61,095 nt of DNA from assembly GCA_946414435.1 (NCBI GenBank), contig CAMKOM010000018.1:1-61095 (forward strand), given 5' to 3'. Each line of letters starts with the position of its first letter. Within the stretch, counting starts at the first letter, position 1. Position numbers and translations under genes: made by a program. The notes under the pieces were generated by a model, which was not told where the DNA came from, searched no databases, and saw only the letters and a program-made list of their open reading frames with translations. Shown in pieces: positions 34,700 through 42,399 of the stretch. The DNA is from an uncultured Bacteroidota bacterium (GTDB lineage Bacteria; Bacteroidota; Bacteroidia; Bacteroidales; SZUA-534).

Positions 34700-35989
34700 A
34701 TGAAAGTCTTAATGTTTGGGTGGGAGTTTCCGCCGCACATTTCTGGAGGTTTGGGCACCGCTTGCTACGGCCTGACCAAAGGTATGTCGAAGATTGACGA
34801 CCTTGAGGTTATTTTCGTCGTGCCAAAGGCTTACGGCGACGAGGACCAAGAGGCCATCAAACTCGTGGGTGCGGGAAACATTCCGCTGAGAGTCACAAAA
34901 TCAGAGAGTTATTCGGGACAAGTCAAGAACCTTCAGTACATTGAGGTGGGCTCGAATCTGGTTCCGTACTCAACGCCTGAGGAGTACTTCGCGTTGAGAA
35001 ACAACAAACGTTACTACGGCAAGCACATTGTTGAGGTGGGAGAGTCGGGCTGCATTCCGTTCACTGGAAAATACGGCGACAACCTGTTCACCGAAATCTA
35101 CTACTACAGCCTGATTGCCGAGCAGATTGCCACAATGTACGACTTCGACATCATTCACGCCCACGACTGGCTGGCTTATCCCGCAGGAATGGCCGCAAAG
35201 CGTGTGTCGGGCAAGCCGCTTGTTGTGCACGTTCACGCCACCGACTTCGACCGTAGCGGCGGCCGCGTGAATCCTGCCGTTTACAACATTGAGAAAGCAG
35301 GTCTCGACGCAGCCGACAAGGCCATCACCGTCAGCAACCTGACGCGCGACATCGTTATCAACAAATACGGCCAATCACCCGACAAGGTGGTGACCGTTTA
35401 CAACGCCGTGGAGCCCAACCTGAAAGCCATCGACCGCGAGAAACGCGGCTTCGACGAGAAGGTGGTGACGTTCCTGGGCCGAATCACAATGCAGAAGGGT
35501 CCCGAGTTCTTCATTGAGGCCGCCTACAAGGTGCTCAAGAAGATGGACAACGTGCGTTTTGTGATGGCTGGCAGCGGCGATATGATGAACAAGATGATTG
35601 AGCGCGCCGCAAGTCTGGGCATTATGGACAAGTTCCACTTCACGGGCTTCCTGCGCGGCGACGCAGTGTTCCGTATGTTCAAATACAGCGACGTCTACAT
35701 TATGCCATCGGTTTCGGAGCCATTCGGCATTTCGCCGCTCGAGGCGATGCAGTCGGGCGTTCCTGTCATCATCTCGAAGCAGTCGGGTGTGAGCGAGATT
35801 CTGAAGCACGCCATCAAGATTGACTTCTGGGACATCGACAAGATGGCCAACGCCATTTACGCTCTGCTCAACTATCCCGCTCTTGCCCAAACCATTGGCG
35901 AGAACGGCTTGAAAGAGGCCAACAGCCTGCGCTGGGAAGAGTCGGCAAAACACGTTTACAACGTTTATAAATCAGTATTAAATCAGTAA
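34700..35989 (+). CDS. GT4 glycogen-synthase-like glycosyltransferase
   Basis: 429 residues with a GT-B fold. The N-lobe begins MKVLMFGWEFPPHISGGLGTACYGL, the Lys-free GGL form of the starch-synthase KxGGL loop, with DIIHAHDWLAYPAG. The C-lobe carries VTFLGRITMQKGPEFFIEA and VYIMPSVSEPFGISPLEAMQSGVPVI, the E-x7-E nucleotide-sugar signature of GT4 enzymes. Together with the GH57, GH133 and GT3-GT35 genes it probably builds or primes alpha-glucan; whether it uses ADP- or UDP-glucose cannot be told. A second synthase (the GT3 part of the fused protein) in the same operon may mean a division between chain initiation and elongation (inference). Confidence 0.88.
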   Translation: MKVLMFGWEFPPHISGGLGTACYGLTKGMSKIDDLEVIFVVPKAYGDEDQEAIKLVGAGNIPLRVTKSESYSGQVKNLQYIEVGSNLVPYSTPEEYFALRNNKRYYGKHIVEVGESGCIPFTGKYGDNLFTEIYYYSLIAEQIATMYDFDIIHAHDWLAYPAGMAAKRVSGKPLVVHVHATDFDRSGGRVNPAVYNIEKAGLDAADKAITVSNLTRDIVINKYGQSPDKVVTVYNAVEPNLKAIDREKRGFDEKVVTFLGRITMQKGPEFFIEAAYKVLKKMDNVRFVMAGSGDMMNKMIERAASLGIMDKFHFTGFLRGDAVFRMFKYSDVYIMPSVSEPFGISPLEAMQSGVPVIISKQSGVSEILKHAIKIDFWDIDKMANAIYALLNYPALAQTIGENGLKEANSLRWEESAKHVYNVYKSVLNQ

Positions 35990-36008
35990 CCTTATAAAAT
36001 TTGGAACT

Positions 36009-37286
36009 ATGAAGCATTTATGTCTTTATTTTCAGGTTCATCAACCATTCCGCTTCCGCAAATATTCATTCTTCGATATCGGCAGCGACCATTATTACTA
36101 CGATGACTATCTTAATGAGTCGATTCTGCAAAAGGTGGCACGCAACTGCTATCTGCCAACCAACGAATTGTTGCTCAAACTGATAGAGAAGCACGGACGC
36201 AACTTTAAGGTTACTTTCTCAATCACGGGCATCGCGCTCGACCAATTCGAACTCTACGCGCCTGAGGTGATTGAGAGTTTCCAACGCCTGGCCAAGACAG
36301 GGCAGGTTGAATTCCTTGCCGAGACTTATTCGCACTCGCTGGCTTCGCAGGCCAACATCGACGTGATGAAGAAGCAGGTGAAGGACCATTCAGCAAAGAT
36401 TGAGAAACTTTTCGGTCAGAAGCCGAAAGTGTTCCGCAACACCGAGTTGATTTACTCTGACGAGGTTGGCGCCGCCGTTTACAAGATGGGCTACAAGGGA
36501 ATGCTCACCGAGGGCGCCAAGCACATTCTGGGTTGGAAATCGCCTAACTTCTTGTATTACAACGCAAAAGAGCCGCAACTGAAACTTCTGTTGCGTAACT
36601 ATACATTGAGCGACGACATTTCGTTCCGTTTCTGCGCAAAGCACTGGACAGCAGACTCTTACGCTGCCCGTCTGAACGAGGTTCCCGACAAGGAGGAGAT
36701 TGTCAACTTGTTTATGGACTACGAGACATTCGGCGAGCATCAGGAGAAGGAGACAGGAATCTTCCAATTCCTTGAGCATCTGCCCGATGCAGTGCTGAAT
36801 CAGACCGATTTCCGCTTTGCCACACCGTCGTCAATCATCAAGAACGTGCAGCCTGTGGCCGCCATCAATGTTCCTTACCCAATCTCGTGGGCCGACGAGG
36901 AGCGCGACATCACAGCCTGGCTGGGCAACAATATGCAGAACGAGGCGTTCAGCAAACTCTACGCCCTGACCGACAAGGTTGCTCAGGTGAAGGACCCGCA
37001 GATTCTGCAAGACTGGGAGTACCTGCAGACGAGCGACCATTTCTACTATATGTCGACAAAATGGTTCAGCGACGGCGAGGTGCACGCATATTTCAACCCC
37101 TACAAGACACCGTACGACGCTTTCATCAACTATATGAACGTGCTGACAGACTTCTCGTTGCGCGTGAACAAGGCTCTGCCCGACGCAGAAATCAGAACCT
37201 GCCGCGACGTTGAGAAACTGCAGGATATGGTGCTTGAGCAGAAGGCTGAAATCAAGAAACTGAAATCGAAAGCCAAAAAGGCATAG
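36009..37286 (+). CDS. GH57 alpha-glucan-acting enzyme (alpha-amylase/4-alpha-glucanotransferase type)
   Basis: 425 residues, a compact GH57 protein. It starts KHLCLYFQVHQPFRF (conserved block 1, HQP), then FLAETYSHSLAS (block 2), the probable nucleophile Glu146 in FRNTELIYSD (block 3) and the probable acid Asp237 in LFMDYETFGEHQ (block 4), and SWADEERDITAWLGNNMQNEA (block 5). The C-terminal 50 residues are helical and end in a Lys-rich coiled coil (LEQKAEIKKLKSKAKKA). GH57 members cleave or transfer alpha-1,4-glucan chains, and some branch glycogen; the operon position favours intracellular glycogen remodelling. Confidence 0.9.
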   Translation: MKHLCLYFQVHQPFRFRKYSFFDIGSDHYYYDDYLNESILQKVARNCYLPTNELLLKLIEKHGRNFKVTFSITGIALDQFELYAPEVIESFQRLAKTGQVEFLAETYSHSLASQANIDVMKKQVKDHSAKIEKLFGQKPKVFRNTELIYSDEVGAAVYKMGYKGMLTEGAKHILGWKSPNFLYYNAKEPQLKLLLRNYTLSDDISFRFCAKHWTADSYAARLNEVPDKEEIVNLFMDYETFGEHQEKETGIFQFLEHLPDAVLNQTDFRFATPSSIIKNVQPVAAINVPYPISWADEERDITAWLGNNMQNEAFSKLYALTDKVAQVKDPQILQDWEYLQTSDHFYYMSTKWFSDGEVHAYFNPYKTPYDAFINYMNVLTDFSLRVNKALPDAEIRTCRDVEKLQDMVLEQKAEIKKLKSKAKKA

Positions 37287-37322
37287 GCTGAATAAATTAT
37301 CGTGATTATTAATTTGAAGTAA

Positions 37323-40300
37323 ATGAGCGATTTAATTAAGCCAGCATTCTTATTTGAAACTAGTTGGGAAGTTTGCAACAAGGTGGGCGGAATCCACACT
37401 GTGATAACTTCGAAAATGCCGAACGAATATGCCGCTTACGGCGACAACATTATGTTCATCGGCCCCGATTTGGTTAGGGAAGAGGGCAATTCAGAGTTCA
37501 CTGAGGACAAGAGCCTGTTTCCCGAATGGAAGGAGACGGCTGAGAAAGAAGGCCTGCGCATAAAGATTGGCCGCTGGAATGTGGCTCACAAGCCGCTGGC
37601 GGTGCTGGTCGATTATACAGTATTTATTCCGCTGAAAGACAAACTGCTGGCTTCGTGGTGGGAGACCTACAAACTCGATTCCATCACAGGCGAGTGGGAG
37701 TATATTGAGTCGGTGCTGTTCGGCTATGCGGCAGGCAAGGTGGTGGAGAGTTACAAAAACTTCTATCTGCCTGATGCGCCAGTGGTTGCACAGTTCCACG
37801 AGTGGCAGACTGGCTCGGGCGTTCTCTATCTCGACCGCGCCTGCCCGAAGGTGGCAACCGTGTTCACCACACACGCTACAGTGCTGGGCCGCTCGGTTGC
37901 GGGCAACGGATTCCCGCTCTACAAGAGCCTGGGCTCGTTCGACCCCGACATCCGCGCACGCGAACTTGGCGTGATGGCCAAACACTCACTCGAAAAGACC
38001 GCCGCTCAGGTGGCATCGGTCTATACAACGGTGAGCAAGGTGACGGCCAACGAGTGCAAGGTGCTCTTGAACAACGAACCCGATGCAGTTACACCTAACG
38101 GATTCGCACTCAATCACTTGCCGCATATGGACGACAATGTGACCAAAGAAGCCCGCAAGAAACTTGCCGAGGTTACGGAGGCGCTGACAGGCAACAAGTG
38201 CGACGATGAGACTCTGTTTGTGGCAATCTCAGGCCGCTACGAGTTCAAAAACAAGGGCATCGACATCTTTATTGACGCTCTTGGCAAACTGAACCAGCAG
38301 GGCGGTTACAAGCACAACATTGTCGGTTTCATTCTGGTGCCGAACTTCAACTACGGCCCGCGCAAATGCCTGCAAGACCGTCTGGCCGACAGCAATGTCC
38401 GCATACCCGACGAGCGCATCACAACACACTCGCTCAACCCCGACTACTACGACCCCGTGATGGACAAAACCCATCAGTTGCAACTGACTAATAATCAGGG
38501 GCAGCAGGTGAATGTGGTGCTGGTTCCTGTCTATCTGAACGGCAACGACGGCATCTTCAATATGTCGTACTACAACCTGTTGAGCGGCTTCGATTTGACG
38601 GCCTTCCCGTCGTACTACGAGCCGTGGGGCTACACACCGCTTGAGAGCATCGCTGTTGGCGTGCCCACAGTGACCACAAGCCTTGCGGGATTCGGCCAGT
38701 GGATGCTGAAAAAGACCAGCGGAATACAGGACGGCATTGAGGTTGTGACACGCACTGAAGACAACTACTGGGATGTGGTTGACGAACTGGTGAATGTCAT
38801 CAACCGCGTTTACAAGATGTCGCCCGCCGACCGCGCCAAACTGCGCAAGCGCGCCAAAGAGCAGGCTAGCGAAATCAGTTGGGACAATTTGTTCCACTAC
38901 TACGCCGAAGCATACAGCAAGGCGCTCACACTGTCGCTCGCACGCGTCGACGACCAAATAATGCATACGAACAATAATTTTAATAATAGTCAAAAACTTA
39001 TGAGTAACGAACCAATTTGGAAGAAGATGATTATCCATTCAGACCTTCCTGAAAGGCTGAAAAATCTGGATAATCTGGCAAATAACCTGTGGTGGTGCTG
39101 GAATTACGAGGCAATTGAGATGTTCAAATACATCGACCCCGAACTATGGGCAAAGGTTGAGAAGAACCCAATCGCCCTGCTGAAAGTTGTTTCAACCGCC
39201 CGTCTGGCCGAACTTGAGAAAGACACAGCGTTCCTGGCCAAATTCGACCGTGTGTCGAAGAATTTCGCAGAATATATGAGCGTGGCACCGCGCAAGGATA
39301 TGCCGCTGGTGGGCTACTTCAGTATGGAGTACGGCCTGACCGACAACCTGAAGATTTTCTCGGGCGGTCTGGGCATTCTGGCTGGCGACTACCTGAAAGA
39401 GGCCAGCGACTCGAATATGCCGATGGTTGGCGTCGGATTCCTTTACAAATACGGATATTTCACTCAAGAACTGACAGTTTCGGGCGAGCAGCAGGCAAGT
39501 CTGGTTCCGCAGAATATGGACAATCTGCCGATTTCTGCCGTTCTCGACGAGTTCAAACGTCAACTGACCATTTCGCTCAACCTGCCAGGACGTATGGTGA
39601 AAGCCCGCATCTGGAAAGTGCAGGTTGGTCGTGTGCCTTTGTATCTGCTTGATACTGAAGACCCCGACAACAGCGCAGAGGACCGCGCAATCACGCAGCA
39701 ACTCTACGGCGGCGACTGGGAGAACCGTTTGAAACAGGAGATGCTGCTCGGCCTTGGTGGTATTCGCGCCCTGAAGGCGATGAACATTAAGCCGAATGTG
39801 TTCCACTGCAACGAGGGACACGCCGCAATGATTAACGTTGAGCGTCTGTCGGATTATGTTCAGCACGAGAATTTGACTTTCAACGAGGCTCTTGAGGCTG
39901 TCCGCGCATCGTCGCTGTTCACCACACACACACCTGTTCCCGCTGGCCACGACGCTTTCGACCAGAATCTGATTCGCACCTATCTGCGTCCGATTCCAGA
40001 GCGACTGAAGATTGATTGGGACACATTTATGAACCTTGGCCTTGCACCCGACGGTAAGTTCTCGATGAGCGTTCTGGCAACCCGCACTTCGCAGGAGATG
40101 AACGGCGTTTCGATGCTGCACGGCGATGTGACAAAGGATATGTTTAAGTATATGTGGCCTGGTTTCTCGACCAACGAGTTGTATATCAATTATGTAACCA
40201 ACGGCGTTCATATGCCGACGTGGGCTGCCAAAGAGTGGCGCCGTCTGTATGAGAGCACATTCGGCGACGGCTTTATGCAAGACCAGTCGAACACCAAATA

Positions 40301-41525
40301 TTGGGAGAAGATTTTCGACGTTCAGGACAGCGTCATCTGGGATTTGCGCAACCAACTGCGTAAGAAGTTGATTGACTACGTGAAGGCACGTTTCGAGAAG
40401 AGTTCGATTATGCGTCACGAAAGCCCGAAATATGTGGTTGAGACTTTGAGCAGACTTAATGAGCACACTCTGACAATCGGCTTCGCACGCCGCTTTGCAA
40501 CTTATAAACGCGCTCACTTGCTCTTCAGCGACATCGACCGTCTGGCAAAAATTGTGAACAATCCGTCGTGCCCAGTTCAATTCCTGTTCGCAGGTAAGGC
40601 TCACCCGCACGACAAGGCAGGTCAGGATTTGATTAAGAATATTGTTGAGATTTCGCGCCGTCCTGAGTTTGTGGGCAAGATTCTGTTCCTTGAGAACTAC
40701 GATATGGACCTTGCAAAACGTCTGGTTCGCGGTGTCGATGTTTGGTTGAACAACCCGACACGTCCGTTGGAAGCCAGCGGTACCAGCGGTCAGAAAGCCG
40801 AAATGAACGGCGTGCTGAACTTCAGCGTGCTCGACGGCTGGTGGGTTGAAGGCTACAAAGAGAAGGCTGGCTGGGCGCTTCCACAGGAGCAGACCTATCA
40901 AAACCAACAGTTCCAGAACGAACTGGATGCCGCCACAATCTACAGCATCCTTGAGAATGAGATTATCCCGCTCTTCTATCAGCGCAACAACTTCGGCATT
41001 CCGACCGAGTGGGTTCAGTACATCAAGCGTTCGATCGCAGGCATCGCACCGCACTTCACAACAAAGCGTATGCTCGACGACTACATCAACAAGTATTACT
41101 CACCGCTCTACAAGCGCAGCAGCAAGGTCATTGCCGACAACTTCAAAGTTGCCCGCGACCTGTCGCGCTGGAAGAACAAAATCTACGAGAACTGGGATAA
41201 GATTGAGGTTGTCTCGGTTGACTTCCCGAGCACCCTTAAGACAGAGTTCAAGGCAGGCCAGAACTATCACGGTGAGGTGATTGTTGACATCAAGAACCTT
41301 GACATCGACGACGTAGGAGTGGAGATGGTTATTATGGACCAGGACTGCACCAAACTGCTCGACCGCAAGGAACTGAAACTCAACAAGCACGTTGACTCGA
41401 TGGCCTTCTTCGAAATCGACTTCAAACTCGACCATCCAGGCTCATACGACTACGGCGTGCGTCTGTTCGCCAAGAACGTCGACCTGCCGCACCGTCAGGA
41501 TGTTCCACTCTTGCGTTGGGTTTAA
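37323..41525 (+). CDS. Fused glycogen synthase (GT3) - alpha-glucan phosphorylase (GT35)
   Basis: 1400 residues with two complete enzymes. Residues 1-544 are a eukaryotic-type glycogen synthase: ETSWEVCNKVGGIHTV at the sugar-nucleotide site, TVFTTHATVLGRSVAGNG, FPSYYEPWGYTPLESIAVGVPTVTT. Residues 560-1400 are an alpha-glucan phosphorylase of the short type: VGYFSMEYGLTDNLKIFSGGLGILAGDYLKEASD, HCNEGHAAM, FARRFATYKRAHLL and EASGTSGQKAEMNGV, where Lys1158 should bind PLP. Thus one chain carries glycogen-building and glycogen-breaking sites. The joining segment 545-559 (IMHTNNNFNNSQKL) is Asn-rich and AT-rich in DNA, and Met560 opens a typical phosphorylase N-terminus, so internal initiation at 39000 is conceivable. 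Last gene of the glycogen operon; terminator follows. Confidence 0.93.
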   Translation: MSDLIKPAFLFETSWEVCNKVGGIHTVITSKMPNEYAAYGDNIMFIGPDLVREEGNSEFTEDKSLFPEWKETAEKEGLRIKIGRWNVAHKPLAVLVDYTVFIPLKDKLLASWWETYKLDSITGEWEYIESVLFGYAAGKVVESYKNFYLPDAPVVAQFHEWQTGSGVLYLDRACPKVATVFTTHATVLGRSVAGNGFPLYKSLGSFDPDIRARELGVMAKHSLEKTAAQVASVYTTVSKVTANECKVLLNNEPDAVTPNGFALNHLPHMDDNVTKEARKKLAEVTEALTGNKCDDETLFVAISGRYEFKNKGIDIFIDALGKLNQQGGYKHNIVGFILVPNFNYGPRKCLQDRLADSNVRIPDERITTHSLNPDYYDPVMDKTHQLQLTNNQGQQVNVVLVPVYLNGNDGIFNMSYYNLLSGFDLTAFPSYYEPWGYTPLESIAVGVPTVTTSLAGFGQWMLKKTSGIQDGIEVVTRTEDNYWDVVDELVNVINRVYKMSPADRAKLRKRAKEQASEISWDNLFHYYAEAYSKALTLSLARVDDQIMHTNNNFNNSQKLMSNEPIWKKMIIHSDLPERLKNLDNLANNLWWCWNYEAIEMFKYIDPELWAKVEKNPIALLKVVSTARLAELEKDTAFLAKFDRVSKNFAEYMSVAPRKDMPLVGYFSMEYGLTDNLKIFSGGLGILAGDYLKEASDSNMPMVGVGFLYKYGYFTQELTVSGEQQASLVPQNMDNLPISAVLDEFKRQLTISLNLPGRMVKARIWKVQVGRVPLYLLDTEDPDNSAEDRAITQQLYGGDWENRLKQEMLLGLGGIRALKAMNIKPNVFHCNEGHAAMINVERLSDYVQHENLTFNEALEAVRASSLFTTHTPVPAGHDAFDQNLIRTYLRPIPERLKIDWDTFMNLGLAPDGKFSMSVLATRTSQEMNGVSMLHGDVTKDMFKYMWPGFSTNELYINYVTNGVHMPTWAAKEWRRLYESTFGDGFMQDQSNTKYWEKIFDVQDSVIWDLRNQLRKKLIDYVKARFEKSSIMRHESPKYVVETLSRLNEHTLTIGFARRFATYKRAHLLFSDIDRLAKIVNNPSCPVQFLFAGKAHPHDKAGQDLIKNIVEISRRPEFVGKILFLENYDMDLAKRLVRGVDVWLNNPTRPLEASGTSGQKAEMNGVLNFSVLDGWWVEGYKEKAGWALPQEQTYQNQQFQNELDAATIYSILENEIIPLFYQRNNFGIPTEWVQYIKRSIAGIAPHFTTKRMLDDYINKYYSPLYKRSSKVIADNFKVARDLSRWKNKIYENWDKIEVVSVDFPSTLKTEFKAGQNYHGEVIVDIKNLDIDDVGVEMVIMDQDCTKLLDRKELKLNKHVDSMAFFEIDFKLDHPGSYDYGVRLFAKNVDLPHRQDVPLLRWV

Positions 41526-41570
41526 TCAATGAGTGAAGGATTGAAGGATTGAATGAGTGAAATTCAATAG

Positions 41571-41604
41571 AAAACCCCGAAAGGCACTGCTTTTCGGGGT
41601 TTTT
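41571..41604 (+). terminator. Terminator of the glycogen operon (likely bidirectional)
   Basis: AAAACCCCGAAA (41571-41582) pairs with TTTTCGGGGTTTT (41591-41603) over an 8-nt loop, with T-rich flank on the plus strand and matching A-run for the converging minus-strand HAD gene. A GGATTGAATGA-like microrepeat fills the space after the stop codon. Confidence 0.88.
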
Positions 41605-41645
41605 AGTTTGCTGTGATATTGAGTGATTTGCTGTTATATATATGT

Positions 41646-42350
41646 TTAGATTGTCAGTAACTTTTGCAATTCGGAGAATTGGTTGAGTTGAAAGAGACGG
41701 CTGTGCTCGAAATCATCAATCACCTCATGTTGCCACATGACCTCGTAGGGGATGTGTACAGCCCAGGCTCCGATGTTCAGTGCGGGTAGTATGTCCGATT
41801 TGAGAGAATTTCCAACCATTAGCAATTCTTCGGGTTTAATGTCCAATGTTTTACACAAATCGGTGTATTGCTGCTCTTGTTTGTCGCTTACAATCACCAC
41901 ATGGTCGAAGTAGGGCAGGAGCCCCGACCGTTTGAGTTTGTTCTCTTGGGTGAGCAGCTCGCCTTTTGTAAACACAACCAGCTTGTAGTGCCCCGTGTTT
42001 TTGAGCATCTGAAGAGTGTATTCTACCCCTTCGAGTGGCGTGGCGCTGAGGCGCAGCAGTGAGCGGCCAAGTTCAATAATCCGGTGTATTTGACTGGCCG
42101 TCACTTTGCCGTGGCTCACTTTTATGGCATTCTCTACCAGTGACAGTGTAAAGGCCATAGCTCCGTAACCATAGTCTTCCATATTGGCCATTTCGGTTTC
42201 GAAAAGGCTTTTTGATATGGTTTGTGCATCGCCAAAATCCGACAGAATCTCGCACATACCTTCCTCAACCTCAAGAAAGAAGGTTTCGTTATCCCAAAGG
42301 GTGTCATCGGCATCGAAGGCAATGGCTTTAATGTCTTTCAGATTGGTCAT
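41646..42350 (-). CDS. HAD-superfamily phosphatase
   Basis: 234 residues. Motif I is FDADDTLWDN (nucleophile and acid Asp), motif II VVFTKG, a conserved Lys follows near KLKRSG, and motif IV is MVGNSLKSDILPALN. The cap is of the C1 helical type, as in phosphoglycolate-phosphatase- and nucleotidase-like members (YjjG group). Substrate unknown. It lies 49 nt after the sensor gene on the same strand, so the two are probably cotranscribed, and it runs towards the glycogen operon terminator. Confidence 0.88.
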   Translation of the reverse strand: MTNLKDIKAIAFDADDTLWDNETFFLEVEEGMCEILSDFGDAQTISKSLFETEMANMEDYGYGAMAFTLSLVENAIKVSHGKVTASQIHRIIELGRSLLRLSATPLEGVEYTLQMLKNTGHYKLVVFTKGELLTQENKLKRSGLLPYFDHVVIVSDKQEQQYTDLCKTLDIKPEELLMVGNSLKSDILPALNIGAWAVHIPYEVMWQHEVIDDFEHSRLFQLNQFSELQKLLTI

Positions 42351-42399
42351 GGCCTTTGTGAGGTGCTGTCAACAATATTTACAGGCTTTAACCTTTTAT

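Noticed and set aside
39192-41054. A 620-codon open frame antisense to the glycogen phosphorylase
   Set aside because: Composition is Cys/Val/His-rich without a recognisable fold. It mirrors the codon structure of the strongly supported GT35 domain on the other strand.
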